Positions 34,975 to 45,372 of a stretch of 64,000 bases of DNA are shown here, in pieces. The notes below the pieces were generated by a model. It did not search any database. It worked only from the letters and a program-made list of their open reading frames with translations, and had not been told where the DNA came from. The DNA comes from Clostridium sp. (GTDB taxonomy: Bacteria; Bacillota; Clostridia; Lachnospirales; Lachnospiraceae): positions 1 to 64,000 of the forward strand of contig JAISOV010000018.1 of NCBI GenBank assembly GCA_031275405.1, written 5' to 3'. Every line of letters begins with the position of its first letter. Positions within the stretch are counted from its first letter, which is position 1. A program made the translations under genes and the position numbers.

Positions 34975-37900
34975 AAAAAGGAATGGAAATCAAAATCGCT
35001 TCCCGGCAGGAACACAAACTCCACCTTTCCTTTTCCGGAAATCCTTTCTAAAGAAAACACCTGTTTTTCCTCCCCGCAGGCTTCTTTTCCCTGAAATTCC
35101 ACCATCCGGTTCACCCTTTCCTGATTTTCCCCGGTAAAGTAAACGTGGATGGTATTCGCGCGAAGCGGCGTGCTTCCCCATATGGTAAGGCGGCTTACGC
35201 CCTCCGTTCCGAAATCCATGTTTGCATATTCCAAGGTGACATTATTGCCGATCCCGGTAACGGCTTCCTCTCCTACCGTAAACTGGTCGCCGTAGACCCG
35301 GCTGCACTCCGCCGCCGGCAGCCGGCTTACCGCCTTTTCATACTGACGGAACCGGAAGCCTTTGATGTGGACTTTCGCGTGGAGCAGGAAAGCGACCGTC
35401 GCCACGCCTTTCAGCCGGCAGGGCAGTTTCCATGTTTCCTCCTGATATACGTTCCAGATGGGAGGCTTCCGGTAAATCGCCCGGAGCAGGAGCCTGCTGT
35501 CCGCTTCGCCCGGCTTTCCCTGCCAGATTTCTATGGGATATTCTTCCTCTGACAAGGCGAATACCGGAACTGTGATTTCATCGGAGCCGTAGTCGCCGAA
35601 CTGGATCTGGGAATAAACGACGCCGCTTGTGCCGTCCCTTGCCGTGGCGATTCCCTTGTCATTCCCGCTGCCCACCTCCCCTATAGTCTCCGTATACAGG
35701 CTCGCGCTGATCCAGTCATAGGGATCCAGGAAAGCCTGTCCCAGGCCCTGTGCCTGGAATTCCAGCTGGGAGATCAGCCTGACCTTGGAGGTTCCGCTTT
35801 TGGACATACAGCGGATCCAAAACTCCCCGTCGCCGAAAGCGGTCACTTTCGCCAGATTTTTAGAAATTTCTTCCACTTTTGCAAAATGGACTTCCACCCC
35901 CGCGGCATTGACCGCTTTCCAGATCAGTTCCCGGTCGTCCGCGTTTTCGGGAAAAATACGGGCCTCCACCGACGCTTCGTTCCGCTCGGGGGTCAGGCGG
36001 TTCGTTCCCCGCAGGATCCGCAGCTCGACTTTCCTGACCGGGATCCGGCTGCCCGTCCGGGGTTCGCCCTCCGCCGCCCCGTTCCGGCCGGGATCCGGCT
36101 GCCCGTCCGGAATTCGTCCACCGCCGCTCCGCTCCGGCCGGGATCCGTCCTCCGCCGGTTCGCTCTCCGCCGCCCGGGATTCGTTCCACCGCGCACAGGG
36201 TTTCCCCGCCTGCAAGGCTTCCGTGACGCTGATTCCGGGGCGGCTCCGCGCCGGCTCGGAAAAGAGGCTTACCTGCGCCCCCTCCAGTCCTTCCCCTGTC
36301 ACAGTCACCTTGATTTCCCCCGCCCGCAGGGTCGTCGCGACGACCGCCAGCAGTTTTCCTTGGAACAGCTTCCGGCAGGTTCCCTTGTATTCGTCGTAAT
36401 CCGTGCTGTCGCCGTTGTCCAGCCCTAACAGCCGCCCTTCGCCCTCTACCTTTACGCGGACATAGCTGGACGCGTTTTCCACGAGCCGCCCTTCCGCGTC
36501 CTCCGCTTCCACCGTCAGGAAACTGAGATCCTCTCCGTTCGCCGCCAGGTGTTCCCGGCACTGCGGCGTCAGCGCCAGCCGTACCCCGTCTCCGAAAGAG
36601 CTCCGGCTCTTCTCGGCGATCACGGCGCCGCCCTCGTCATAAGCGACCGCGCGGATACTGCCTTTCCGGTACGGCACCTGCCATTCCCCTAACAGTTTCC
36701 GCGCCGTCTTCTCCTGTCTGCCCCAGGATTCCCCGTTCACGAACAGTTCCACGGCCGCCCCGTTGGTGCAGGCCCGCACGTCAATCAGCTGCCCCTCGTT
36801 GAAATCCCAGTAAGGAAAGACATGCACCATCGGCGCTTTTGCCGCGTCCGTCCACTGCGACTGAAAAATATAATAGGAGTCCTTAGGAAAGCCCGCCGTA
36901 TCCAGCTGCCCGAAATAAGAATTTTTCGTGTGGTACGGCGTCGGCTCCCCGATATAATCAAAGCCCGTCCAGATGAACTGCCCGAACGCGAAGTCCGTAT
37001 CCCGGTCGTCTATGATACAGCTCTCGATACTCTTCGCCCCCCAGCTTGTGGAAGAATTGCCCAGGGCGGAACACTGCTCGTCTTCTTCCGAAAGCGACGG
37101 CTGCGCCAACGGAAAATGGTACACGCCGCGGCTCTGCACGACAGACGAAGTTTCGCTTCCGTAAATCACCCAGTCCGGATGGGCCGCGTGATGAGCCTCA
37201 TAATAACGTTCGGCATAGTTATAGCCCGCTATTTTCACCAGGTCGGCGCATTTCCGGGCATTTTCCCAGGGCATATAGTTGGAGGCGAGGGTAAGGCCGG
37301 CATTCCCTTTCGGGTCATGGAGCCTTACCAGAGCCATCAGCCTGGAAGTGATTTCCTGTCCATGGGCGTCCGCGTGGGTGTCGTAAATCTCATTGCCGAT
37401 GGACCACAGCAGCAGGCTCGGATGGTTGCGGTCACGGCGGATCCAGCTTGCCACATCCCGCGCCGACCACTCCTTGAAGAATCTGGCATAATCATATTCG
37501 GTCTTCCGGCGTTCCCACATATCGAAAGCTTCATCCACCACGAGGAAACCCATCCGATCCGCCAGCTCCATGAGTTCCGGCGCGGGCATATTGTGGCTGG
37601 TGCGGATTCCGTTTACTCCCATTTCCCGCAGGATCCGGAATTTCCGTTCCATGGCTCCGCGGGAAAAAGCCGCTCCCAGACAGCCTAGGTCATGATGTTC
37701 GCAGACCCCATGTACTTTCAGCCTCTTTCCATTCAGCAGAAGGCCCTGCTCCGGGTCAAAGGCCACGGTGCGGAAACCCACGGTCAGCCGCCGCTCATCC
37801 CAAAGGTCAGCCTGTCCGCCGTCCGCCGCGTCCTCATTTTCCTCCGAACGATACAGACCTACCCGCAGCTCATAGCAGGCGGGGTTTTCCGTATCCCAGA

Positions 37901-38744
37901 GTTTCGGGGCTTCTATTTTCGCGCGGACAAAGGCTTTCCCGATGACGGAGGCATTGCCGGCGACAGGGGAACCCGCAGCCGCTTCCGGGGCATTCCCAAG
38001 GCCGGAAGCAGCCCCGGCGGCGGAGGAACCCGCAGCCGCTTCCGGGGCATTCCCAAGGCCGGAAGCATTCCCGGCGCCGGAGCAGGCAGCAGGCGCGTTC
38101 CACGCGACGACAGGCTTCCGCCCCAGCTCCGCCGCCAGTTCCCCTTCCTGCCACAGGGAATAGGCGCAGAACAGCGGAACGCCGCCCGCGATTTTTTCCC
38201 CCTCCGCTTCGCCGCCCGCGACCTCCGTTTCCGCTTCGAGCCAGAAAGCTTCCCCGTCCTTGCGGATGTTCACATAGACGCCGTCCTCAGGCAGATACGC
38301 CGGCCTACACTCTTTCAGCCAGACATCCCGATAGATCCCCGCTCCGGAATACCAGCGGCTGTTCGGCGACCGGTGCCTGATTTTGACCAGCACCTCATTT
38401 TCCCCGCGCCGCAGGCAGGCCGACAGATCCACCTCGAAAGTGGAATAGCCGTACTTCCATTCTCCCGCTTTCCCGCCGTTCAGATACACTTCGCAGTCCA
38501 TGTATACCCCGTCAAAACGCAGGATCGCCGTTTCTCCTTTGGACGTGTCCACGTCGCACACGAAACGCTTGTAATACCAGCCGTATCCGCTTTCATACAG
38601 ATCCTTCACCTGGTAGATCAGCCAGTCATGAGGAAGATCCACCGGCACAAATTCCCGCTTTTCCGACAGGATCACCTCTGCCGGAACTTCCTCCAGAGTC
38701 TTGCGAAAAGACCACTGATCGTTAAACAACCTCACCTTGCTCAT
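34959..38744 (-). CDS. Glycoside hydrolase family 2 protein (beta-galactosidase-like) with C-terminal accessory domains
   Basis: GVCEHHDLGCLGAAFSRGAMERKFRILREMGVNGIRTSHNMPAPELMELADRMGFLVVDEAFDMW; NHPSLLLWSIGNEI. Confidence 0.93.
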   Translation of the reverse strand: MSKVRLFNDQWSFRKTLEEVPAEVILSEKREFVPVDLPHDWLIYQVKDLYESGYGWYYKRFVCDVDTSKGETAILRFDGVYMDCEVYLNGGKAGEWKYGYSTFEVDLSACLRRGENEVLVKIRHRSPNSRWYSGAGIYRDVWLKECRPAYLPEDGVYVNIRKDGEAFWLEAETEVAGGEAEGEKIAGGVPLFCAYSLWQEGELAAELGRKPVVAWNAPAACSGAGNASGLGNAPEAAAGSSAAGAASGLGNAPEAAAGSPVAGNASVIGKAFVRAKIEAPKLWDTENPACYELRVGLYRSEENEDAADGGQADLWDERRLTVGFRTVAFDPEQGLLLNGKRLKVHGVCEHHDLGCLGAAFSRGAMERKFRILREMGVNGIRTSHNMPAPELMELADRMGFLVVDEAFDMWERRKTEYDYARFFKEWSARDVASWIRRDRNHPSLLLWSIGNEIYDTHADAHGQEITSRLMALVRLHDPKGNAGLTLASNYMPWENARKCADLVKIAGYNYAERYYEAHHAAHPDWVIYGSETSSVVQSRGVYHFPLAQPSLSEEDEQCSALGNSSTSWGAKSIESCIIDDRDTDFAFGQFIWTGFDYIGEPTPYHTKNSYFGQLDTAGFPKDSYYIFQSQWTDAAKAPMVHVFPYWDFNEGQLIDVRACTNGAAVELFVNGESWGRQEKTARKLLGEWQVPYRKGSIRAVAYDEGGAVIAEKSRSSFGDGVRLALTPQCREHLAANGEDLSFLTVEAEDAEGRLVENASSYVRVKVEGEGRLLGLDNGDSTDYDEYKGTCRKLFQGKLLAVVATTLRAGEIKVTVTGEGLEGAQVSLFSEPARSRPGISVTEALQAGKPCARWNESRAAESEPAEDGSRPERSGGGRIPDGQPDPGRNGAAEGEPRTGSRIPVRKVELRILRGTNRLTPERNEASVEARIFPENADDRELIWKAVNAAGVEVHFAKVEEISKNLAKVTAFGDGEFWIRCMSKSGTSKVRLISQLEFQAQGLGQAFLDPYDWISASLYTETIGEVGSGNDKGIATARDGTSGVVYSQIQFGDYGSDEITVPVFALSEEEYPIEIWQGKPGEADSRLLLRAIYRKPPIWNVYQEETWKLPCRLKGVATVAFLLHAKVHIKGFRFRQYEKAVSRLPAAECSRVYGDQFTVGEEAVTGIGNNVTLEYANMDFGTEGVSRLTIWGSTPLRANTIHVYFTGENQERVNRMVEFQGKEACGEEKQVFSLERISGKGKVEFVFLPGSDFDFHSFLFERG
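36038..36187 (-). repeat. 50-bp tandem repeat, about 3 units, inside the GH2 gene
   Basis: CCGGGATCCGGCTGCCCGTCCGG at 36038, 36088; diverged unit at 36138. Confidence 0.9.
37968..38085 (-). repeat. 57-bp tandem repeat (19-aa units), about 2 units, inside the GH2 gene
   Basis: GGAACCCGCAGCCGCTTCCGGGGCATTCCCAAGGCCGGAAGC at 37968 and 38025. Confidence 0.93.
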
Positions 38745-38794
38745 CCTGCCTCCTTGCCGCCGCTGCTGATCCATCCGCTTCCCCGCCGCCGCTC

Positions 38795-40942
38795 TTAATC
38801 ATAAATCCGCCGCCCCGCCGCTTCCGCCAAAGCCCCGCCTTTTTCATCGGGGATGCCGCTTTTGCGGAAAAAATAAGTATTGACCTGATCGCGCCATTCC
38901 CGCGCGTTGGCAAGCTGTCTGCCAAAACGCTCCCTCACCAGCCCATAAGTCTCTCCGGCAAGCTTGCCCCGCAGGCTCTCCCAGGCGGCGATCATTTGCT
39001 CCACTTCTTCCACGCCCTCAAAATGGCTGTCATAGATATGCTGGATCAAAGTCTTCCCGCTTCTGAGACGATGGGTATAAGGAACATGGTGGAAAAACAG
39101 CAGCAGTTCCTCCGGACAGGCAGAAAGGTCATTGTAGCGGGAAGCGTTCGGCTCATGGTACTGCCTGACATATCCGGTTCCGCTGTCGGCGCGGTCCACG
39201 CCAAGCCCGAAGTGATCCGCCCGATGGTAGGTACCCCACCGGGAATACTCGAAACCGTCCACATCAGGCCCGTAGTGGTCTGCGGGCGACACCATCCAGC
39301 CAATCCCGAGCGGACTGGTATATTTTTCATAGCTTTCCCTGGAAGAAAGCAGAATCCGCTCCACCGTCCCCAGGACTTCCTCCTTGGCGGAGAGGGTCAT
39401 GGCAATCCACTCCCGCGCGACCTCCCGCGCCGTCAAGGACGTGCAAAAGCTGAGCCTGCCGAACCCATAGAGATTCGCCGCCGCCAAGTCATTCCCTGTC
39501 CAGTTGGCGTCATCCCCCGTATTGCAGACCGCCGCCATGCCGCAGAGGGAGTTCCCGAAAGCGCGGCCGCTCACGATGTCCGCCACCGTATCCTGATCCG
39601 GCACGCAATAAGTCCGAAAATCCAGGATTTCCTTGAACATAGGGATCAGATAGCACACGTCAATCTGCTGCCCCGTATATTCCTGTGCGAGCTGTACTTC
39701 CAATATCTGGTTGGTTTTGCGCAGGCCTCCTAAAAGAGGCGAAACCGGTTCCCGGATCTGGAAATCCATCGGCCCGTTCTTGATCTGTAAGATCACATTG
39801 TCGCGGTAAATCCCGTCCGTCTGGATAAAATTGTCATACCCCGCCTTTGCGCGGTCTGTCTTGCGGTCCCGCCAGTCCTGGGTACAATTATACACAAAAC
39901 AGCGCCAGATGACAAGGCCTCCATAAGGCTTCAGCAGCGCCGCCAGCATATTGGCGCCGTCCGCCTGTGTCCGTCCGTAGGTAAACGGACCCGGACGTCC
40001 CTCGGAATCCGCCTTTACCAGGAATCCCCCCAGGCCGGGAACCGCCTGGTAGACCTCCGCAAATCTCTCTCGCCACCAGTCCACGACCGTTTCCTCGAAA
40101 GGATCCGCGCTCAGGTTCCCCAGCTGCGCGCTTGCCGCGTAATCCAGGCTCAAAAACAGTTTTATCCCGAAGCCCTCGAAAATATCCGCCAGGGCCGCCA
40201 CTTTTTCCAGATAGCGCGGCGTGATCAGCCAAGTCGCCGCGTCCTGCACGTTCACGTTGTTGACCGCCGCCCCGTTCACGCCGATGCTTGCCATCAGACG
40301 AGCATAATCCACAGTACGTTCGTCCACAAGCACTTCATTCTCCCGGAAAAAGAACGACTGCCCGGAATAGCCCCTCTCAATACTGCCATCCATATTGTCC
40401 CAGTGGTTGAGCATACGCAGAGGATTGTCGGGATTGCAGACCAGATCCAGCCCTTTCAGCGGGCGCTCCATGGCGACCTGCCGCAGGATATGAAAAATCC
40501 CGTATAAGAAACCGCTCTCGTCCGCCGCTTCCAAAGTCAGGGCGCCTCCTCCGGCAGGGACGTCCTTTCCGCTCTCCGCTTTCAGGCGGTATCCCCCGGA
40601 CAAGAGTCCGGTATCCGTCCTGCGAACCAGCCGGAGTGCGCCGGACACGGGGGCAGAGCCTGCCGCGCCGTCCGCCGTATCAGGCTCCGGCAGACCCTTG
40701 CCGCTTCCTTGCCTACGTCCCGCGGACTCTCCCGTTTCGTCCGGCACGGCGGCAATCTCCGTCGGCGTCGTCCCCAGCATTCCCTCTATGCCCCTTATCA
40801 GCTCCCGCAGGGCATTTTTCACCATCTTCCGCTCCCTGTCGAAGCCTTCCAGACAGAAGCTTCCGACAAAAGCGCTGTTTCCGCATTCTTTTTTGGTTTC
40901 GTATTTCAGCCATAGCTGCGTCCACTTCTTCTGCTTTCCCAT
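38795..40942 (-). CDS. Alpha-glucuronidase, GH67
   Basis: NPLRMLNHWDNMDGSIERGYSGQSFFF; GFLVKADSEGRPGPFTYGRTQADGANMLA. Confidence 0.95.
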   Translation of the reverse strand: MGKQKKWTQLWLKYETKKECGNSAFVGSFCLEGFDRERKMVKNALRELIRGIEGMLGTTPTEIAAVPDETGESAGRRQGSGKGLPEPDTADGAAGSAPVSGALRLVRRTDTGLLSGGYRLKAESGKDVPAGGGALTLEAADESGFLYGIFHILRQVAMERPLKGLDLVCNPDNPLRMLNHWDNMDGSIERGYSGQSFFFRENEVLVDERTVDYARLMASIGVNGAAVNNVNVQDAATWLITPRYLEKVAALADIFEGFGIKLFLSLDYAASAQLGNLSADPFEETVVDWWRERFAEVYQAVPGLGGFLVKADSEGRPGPFTYGRTQADGANMLAALLKPYGGLVIWRCFVYNCTQDWRDRKTDRAKAGYDNFIQTDGIYRDNVILQIKNGPMDFQIREPVSPLLGGLRKTNQILEVQLAQEYTGQQIDVCYLIPMFKEILDFRTYCVPDQDTVADIVSGRAFGNSLCGMAAVCNTGDDANWTGNDLAAANLYGFGRLSFCTSLTAREVAREWIAMTLSAKEEVLGTVERILLSSRESYEKYTSPLGIGWMVSPADHYGPDVDGFEYSRWGTYHRADHFGLGVDRADSGTGYVRQYHEPNASRYNDLSACPEELLLFFHHVPYTHRLRSGKTLIQHIYDSHFEGVEEVEQMIAAWESLRGKLAGETYGLVRERFGRQLANAREWRDQVNTYFFRKSGIPDEKGGALAEAAGRRIYD

Positions 40943-41027
40943 CCTATCCTCCCGTTTCCTCTCCCTGAAAATCTTTCGATCCCAGACTCTCCCGGTCGCC
41001 GCCCCAAACGGTCGCCAGCCGCAGGCA

Positions 41028-41091
41028 TTCCCCGTCCAGCTCATTCCCTGTCCGGGCGGTTCCCCGTCTAAGCAGCTCCCCGTCCAAGCAA
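41028..41091. repeat. 16-bp tandem repeat x4
   Basis: TTCCCCGTCCAGCTCA / TTCCCTGTCCGGGCGG / TTCCCCGTCTAAGCAG / CTCCCCGTCCAAGCAA. Confidence 0.7.
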
Positions 41092-41138
41092 AACCACTCC
41101 CATTCATGGATTCCGTGAATGGATTCCTTAAAAGAAAG

Positions 41139-41177
41139 GGGCCGCCCTGCCGTTTCCACTTTCCGGCAGGGCGGCCC
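41139..41177 (-). terminator. Intrinsic terminator downstream of the GH3 gene
   Basis: Perfect 14-bp stem GGGCCGCCCTGCCG/CGGCAGGGCGGCCC followed on the minus strand by CCTTTCTTTT. Confidence 0.85.
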
Positions 41178-41250
41178 TGTCTGTCGCTGTCTGACACGAT
41201 CCGCCGGACACATTGGCACGATCCGCCAGGTGGCAGCCTCTTCTTACTGT

Positions 41251-43401
41251 TTACGCAAGATCTTCGGCGATCGTCACGGTAAAGCTCTTCACCCGCCGGC
41301 CGGTCAGCTTCTCGCTGCGGCTGTCGGGCGCCTGCCCGCCCACATAAATCCAGGCCGTTCCTTTGCGGATACGGAATTTCCCTTCCTCGTCATACAGCCC
41401 GAACGCTTCCGGCGGCAGCTGGATCACTACTTCCCGTTCCTCGCCCGGCTCTAAAGATAGCTTGCGGAAGCCTTTCAGCTGCGCGTTGGGCGTACCCTCC
41501 CGGCAGATCTTCACATACACCTGGAGTGTCTCCGCCCCTGCCATAACACCTGTATTTTTTACCGAAGCCGTCACGGCAATGCCGGACAGCCCCGCTTCCT
41601 CCCCGCTGACCCGTACCTTGTCTATGGAAAAAGTCGTATACGACAGCCCGTACCCGAACGGATACAGCGCTTCCCCTTCCATATAACGGTACGTCCGCCC
41701 TTTCATGCTATAGTCCGCAAAATCCGGCAGCTGCTCCGTGGAGCGGTAGAACGTGACCGGCAGTTTCCCGCCCGGATTCCTTTTCCCGAACAAAAGATCC
41801 GCAACCGCTCTTCCGCCCTCCGCTCCCGGATACCAGGCCTGTAGGATCGCCGGAACATGTTCGTCCGCCCAGTTCACCGCCAGCGCGCTCCCGGACAGCA
41901 GCACCAGTACCACCGGCTTGCCAAAGCTGGAAATTGTTTCTAAAATTTCCTGCTGAAGCCCCGGAAGCTCCAGGTTCGGCTTGTCGCCGCTGGCAAACTC
42001 ATTGGAGGCGTCGCCCTCCTCCCCTTCCAGGCTGGCGTCCAGTCCCATGCAGGCAATGACGACGTCGCTCTCCTCGCAGACCGCTTTCACCTCCGAAAGC
42101 CTGTCGTTCCCCCTGCTCAAGGCGGACGTGCGGTCATGGCACAGGTGGCAGCCTTCGGAATACAGGATCCGCGTCTCGTCGCCCAGGATTTCCTGGATCC
42201 CCTCCAGGACGGTGACGTATCTGGAAGCGGTACCCTCGTAATTCCCTACCAAGGCTTTCCGGCTGTTGGCGTTCGGCCCGATCACGCCTAAGGTTTTCAG
42301 CCTGCCCCGGTCAAGGGGAAGCAGGCGATCCTCATTTTTGAGAAGCACCGCGCATTTTGCCGCCGCTTCCCGGTTCAGTTCGCGCATAGGCTTGCTGTCC
42401 ACCACGGAATACGGGATCCGGTCAAAAGGATTATCCGCCGGCCCGTCAAACGTTCCCAGCTTGATCCGGGTGGTGAACAGGTTCACCAGCGCCTCATCCA
42501 GACGCTTTTCCTCTACCAGCCCTTCCGCCACCGCCTGTTTCAGGAAACGGAACTGGTTCCCGCAGTTTAAGTCACAGCCGTTATTGATCGCCAGGGCCGC
42601 GGATTCCACCGGGGTATCCGTCACGTGATGGCCCTCATGGAAATCCTGGATTGCCCCGCAGTCACTGACCACATGCCCCTCAAAGCCCCATTCGTCCCGC
42701 AGGATTTCCCGCAGAAGCAGGGACGAGCCGCAGCAAGGCTGGCCGTTCACGCAGTTATAAGCCCCCATGACCGCTTCCACGCGCCCCTCCCGCACACAGG
42801 CGCGGAACGCGGGCAGATAGGTTTCATACAGATCCTGCTTGGACACCACCGCGTCAAAGCTATGGCGGACGTCCTCCGGCCCGCTGTGTACGGCAAAATG
42901 CTTCGCGCAGGCCGCCGCTTTCAGATAATTTTCATCATGCCCTTGCAGTCCTTTCACGAAGCGTACCCCGATCCGGGAAGTCAGGTACGGATCCTCCCCG
43001 AAAGTCTCATGCCCTCGTCCCCATCGCGGATCACGGAAAATATTTACGTTCGGCGACCAGAATGTCAGCCCTTTATAAATATCCAGATCGGAAAATTTCT
43101 GCTGCACGTTGAATTTCCCTCTTGCTTCCGTCGAGATGGCAGCCGCCAGCTCCTCCGCCAGCTCTTCGTCAAACGCCGCCGCCAAGGCGATCGCCTGGGG
43201 GAACACCGTGGCCACCCCTGCCCTCGCCACGCCATGCAGCGCCTCATTCCACCAGTTATAAGCCTTAATGCCCAGCCTTTCCACCGCCGGAGCCTGATAC
43301 AAGGTCTGCTCCACCTTTTCTTCCAGTGTCATCCGGGCCACGCACGCCGCCGCGCGCGCCCGGTATTCCGCGTTCTTCTCATGGTTTTCCGCCAGTTCCA
43401 T
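41251..43401 (-). CDS. Glycoside hydrolase family 3 (beta-glucosidase/xylosidase type)
   Basis: GRGHETFGEDPYLTSRIGVRFVKGLQG; RDEWGFEGHVVSDCGAIQDF; fibronectin-III-like C-terminus. Confidence 0.95.
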   Translation of the reverse strand: MELAENHEKNAEYRARAAACVARMTLEEKVEQTLYQAPAVERLGIKAYNWWNEALHGVARAGVATVFPQAIALAAAFDEELAEELAAAISTEARGKFNVQQKFSDLDIYKGLTFWSPNVNIFRDPRWGRGHETFGEDPYLTSRIGVRFVKGLQGHDENYLKAAACAKHFAVHSGPEDVRHSFDAVVSKQDLYETYLPAFRACVREGRVEAVMGAYNCVNGQPCCGSSLLLREILRDEWGFEGHVVSDCGAIQDFHEGHHVTDTPVESAALAINNGCDLNCGNQFRFLKQAVAEGLVEEKRLDEALVNLFTTRIKLGTFDGPADNPFDRIPYSVVDSKPMRELNREAAAKCAVLLKNEDRLLPLDRGRLKTLGVIGPNANSRKALVGNYEGTASRYVTVLEGIQEILGDETRILYSEGCHLCHDRTSALSRGNDRLSEVKAVCEESDVVIACMGLDASLEGEEGDASNEFASGDKPNLELPGLQQEILETISSFGKPVVLVLLSGSALAVNWADEHVPAILQAWYPGAEGGRAVADLLFGKRNPGGKLPVTFYRSTEQLPDFADYSMKGRTYRYMEGEALYPFGYGLSYTTFSIDKVRVSGEEAGLSGIAVTASVKNTGVMAGAETLQVYVKICREGTPNAQLKGFRKLSLEPGEEREVVIQLPPEAFGLYDEEGKFRIRKGTAWIYVGGQAPDSRSEKLTGRRVKSFTVTIAEDLA

Positions 43402-43704
43402 CTGCTGCCCTCCCTATCTGCCTACAGGCTCCTGCCCAGCCGGACTTGCACCGGCCGCAGTCTCCGGTCTCCTGCCCGCTGCCCTGAATATTTATTATAT
43501 AGCCGCCCAGGAGGGGGTGCTTCCTATTCCTTGCGGTCCTCTAAGCAATTGTTGCTATTTTGTGACGACTTGGCGGGGAACCCGCGGCGAAGGAGCGCCG
43601 ATAGGGCGGCCGCGTGGTCTGTGCGCATAGAGCCATGGAATCCCTCCTGAATGTGGTCAACAGCCCTTGCTGACCGACCGGCCGCCCCTGCCGAACAAGC
43701 CGCG

Positions 43705-45234
43705 CTATCTCGGGGAACGGGAAAGCAGCCGGAGGCTTCCGGCGCCGATTCCCAGAAACAGGACGGCCATCGGCCAGCTTACGAATCCGGCTGGGATTCC
43801 CGCCAGAAAGCTTAAGCTATAGGCCAGCAGATTGGCGCCGATGTGGATCCCTAAGGGCGCCCGGAAGCTTCCGAAATACACATAGGCGTATGCCATCAGG
43901 CAGCCCATGAGGAAACCGTAGACCCCCTGCACCATATTCCCATGGTACGCGCCGAAACACAACGCCGACGCGACCACCGCGAGTTTCAGATCCAGGAACC
44001 GCTTCATCCGGTTGAACAGGATCCCGCGAAACAGCAGCTCCTCCGCCACAGGGGGTAAAACGCCGTAGCAGAGAAGCCCCACCCCAAAGGCCGCCGAATA
44101 CTGGTTCGCCCGCACGGCCCGATAAGCCGCCGAACTGTCCGTCAGGCCCAGCAGCTCAAACAGCAGATTCAGCCCCACGACCGCGCCGACCGTGGCTGTG
44201 GCCGCCAGAAGGCAAGGCCGCGCCGACTCTTTTTTCCGCTGTGCCGGCTGCCTGTCTTTTGGGGCCCGGTCCAGCATGGCAAGCGCGGGCTTCCACAGGA
44301 CGGCCCCCGCCGCCGCAGACGCAAGCGCCGTCATGACGGCGGAAGCATTTCCGCTGAATCCCGTCACGGCTCCCGCTTCCTCCCGGAGGAACAGGAAATC
44401 GGAAACCGCGCCGCCGATCCCGGAATTTCCCAGAGACAGCGCACACAGACCCAGGACACTCAAGGCCGCCTGCCTGACCAGCAGAAACAAAAGGAACGGG
44501 AAACACAGCTGCCAAAGCGCCGGAACGGACAGCCCGGGTTTCGGCGCTTCCTCCGCGCCCCGGAGCAGGAAGCCGCGCAGTTCTTCCACCGTGCGCACCA
44601 CATAGTCCGCCTTCGCTTCCTCCAGCTCTCCCGCGCCGCCGTAGCCATACGCCGCCCCGACGCTCTCCACGCCCGCGGCTTTCGCGCCCTCTATGTCAAA
44701 ACGCCGGTCGCCGATCATATAGACCATCCGCCGGAAATGTCCCTCTGAAAAACCGGCTGCTTCCCCCGCTTCCCGCAGCAGCCGCAACGCTTCCTCGATG
44801 ACTTCGCTCTTGCCGCTCCTTCTTCCGTCCAGCTCGCTGCCGACCGCCACCGTAAAGTAGCGCCGGATCTTGAAATGCTCCAGGATCCGCTCCACATATA
44901 CCTGAGGTTTACCGGAAGCCACCGCCAGGCACATTCCCTTGGCCCGCAGCGCTTTCAGCATCTCCTCGATCCCGTCATATAATTCGTTTTCATAGATCCC
45001 GGTGTCCTGGAACCGTTCCCGGTATCTGCCCACCGCCTGCTGCGCCTGGGACTCCGTCATATGGTAAAATTTCATGAAGCTGTCTTTTAAGGACGGGCCG
45101 ATAAAAGGAACCAGCTTCTCCCGGTCAGGCTCGTCTATCCCCATCGCCTGTAAGGCATATTGGACACAGGCGGTAATTCCCGGGCTTGAGGCCGTCAAAG
45201 TTCCGTCCAGATCGAACAGTAAATATCGTTTCAT
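43705..45234 (-). CDS. HAD-family phosphatase fused to CPBP (CAAX/Abi) intramembrane metalloprotease
   Basis: N-terminal LLFDLDGTLTASSPGI; C-terminal PPVAEELLFRGILFNRM...FGAYHGN. Confidence 0.88.
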   Translation of the reverse strand: MKRYLLFDLDGTLTASSPGITACVQYALQAMGIDEPDREKLVPFIGPSLKDSFMKFYHMTESQAQQAVGRYRERFQDTGIYENELYDGIEEMLKALRAKGMCLAVASGKPQVYVERILEHFKIRRYFTVAVGSELDGRRSGKSEVIEEALRLLREAGEAAGFSEGHFRRMVYMIGDRRFDIEGAKAAGVESVGAAYGYGGAGELEEAKADYVVRTVEELRGFLLRGAEEAPKPGLSVPALWQLCFPFLLFLLVRQAALSVLGLCALSLGNSGIGGAVSDFLFLREEAGAVTGFSGNASAVMTALASAAAGAVLWKPALAMLDRAPKDRQPAQRKKESARPCLLAATATVGAVVGLNLLFELLGLTDSSAAYRAVRANQYSAAFGVGLLCYGVLPPVAEELLFRGILFNRMKRFLDLKLAVVASALCFGAYHGNMVQGVYGFLMGCLMAYAYVYFGSFRAPLGIHIGANLLAYSLSFLAGIPAGFVSWPMAVLFLGIGAGSLRLLSRSPR

Positions 45235-45372
45235 GCGTACTCCTGACCCCCGGCGGCAGTCCTTTGCCGGCGCCGTCCAACATCCGTCCAGCGGCTCTTT
45301 GCCACTCCCTTGAACATCCCTCTCCAACGGCTCTTTGCCTGCTTTCTCTCAAACGGCTTCCTGCCTGCTTCC

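Noticed and set aside
45286-45360. Short GGCTCTTTGCC direct repeats upstream of the HAD-CPBP gene
   Set aside because: Unequal spacing (about 36 and 26 bp) and low copy number; too weak to list separately.
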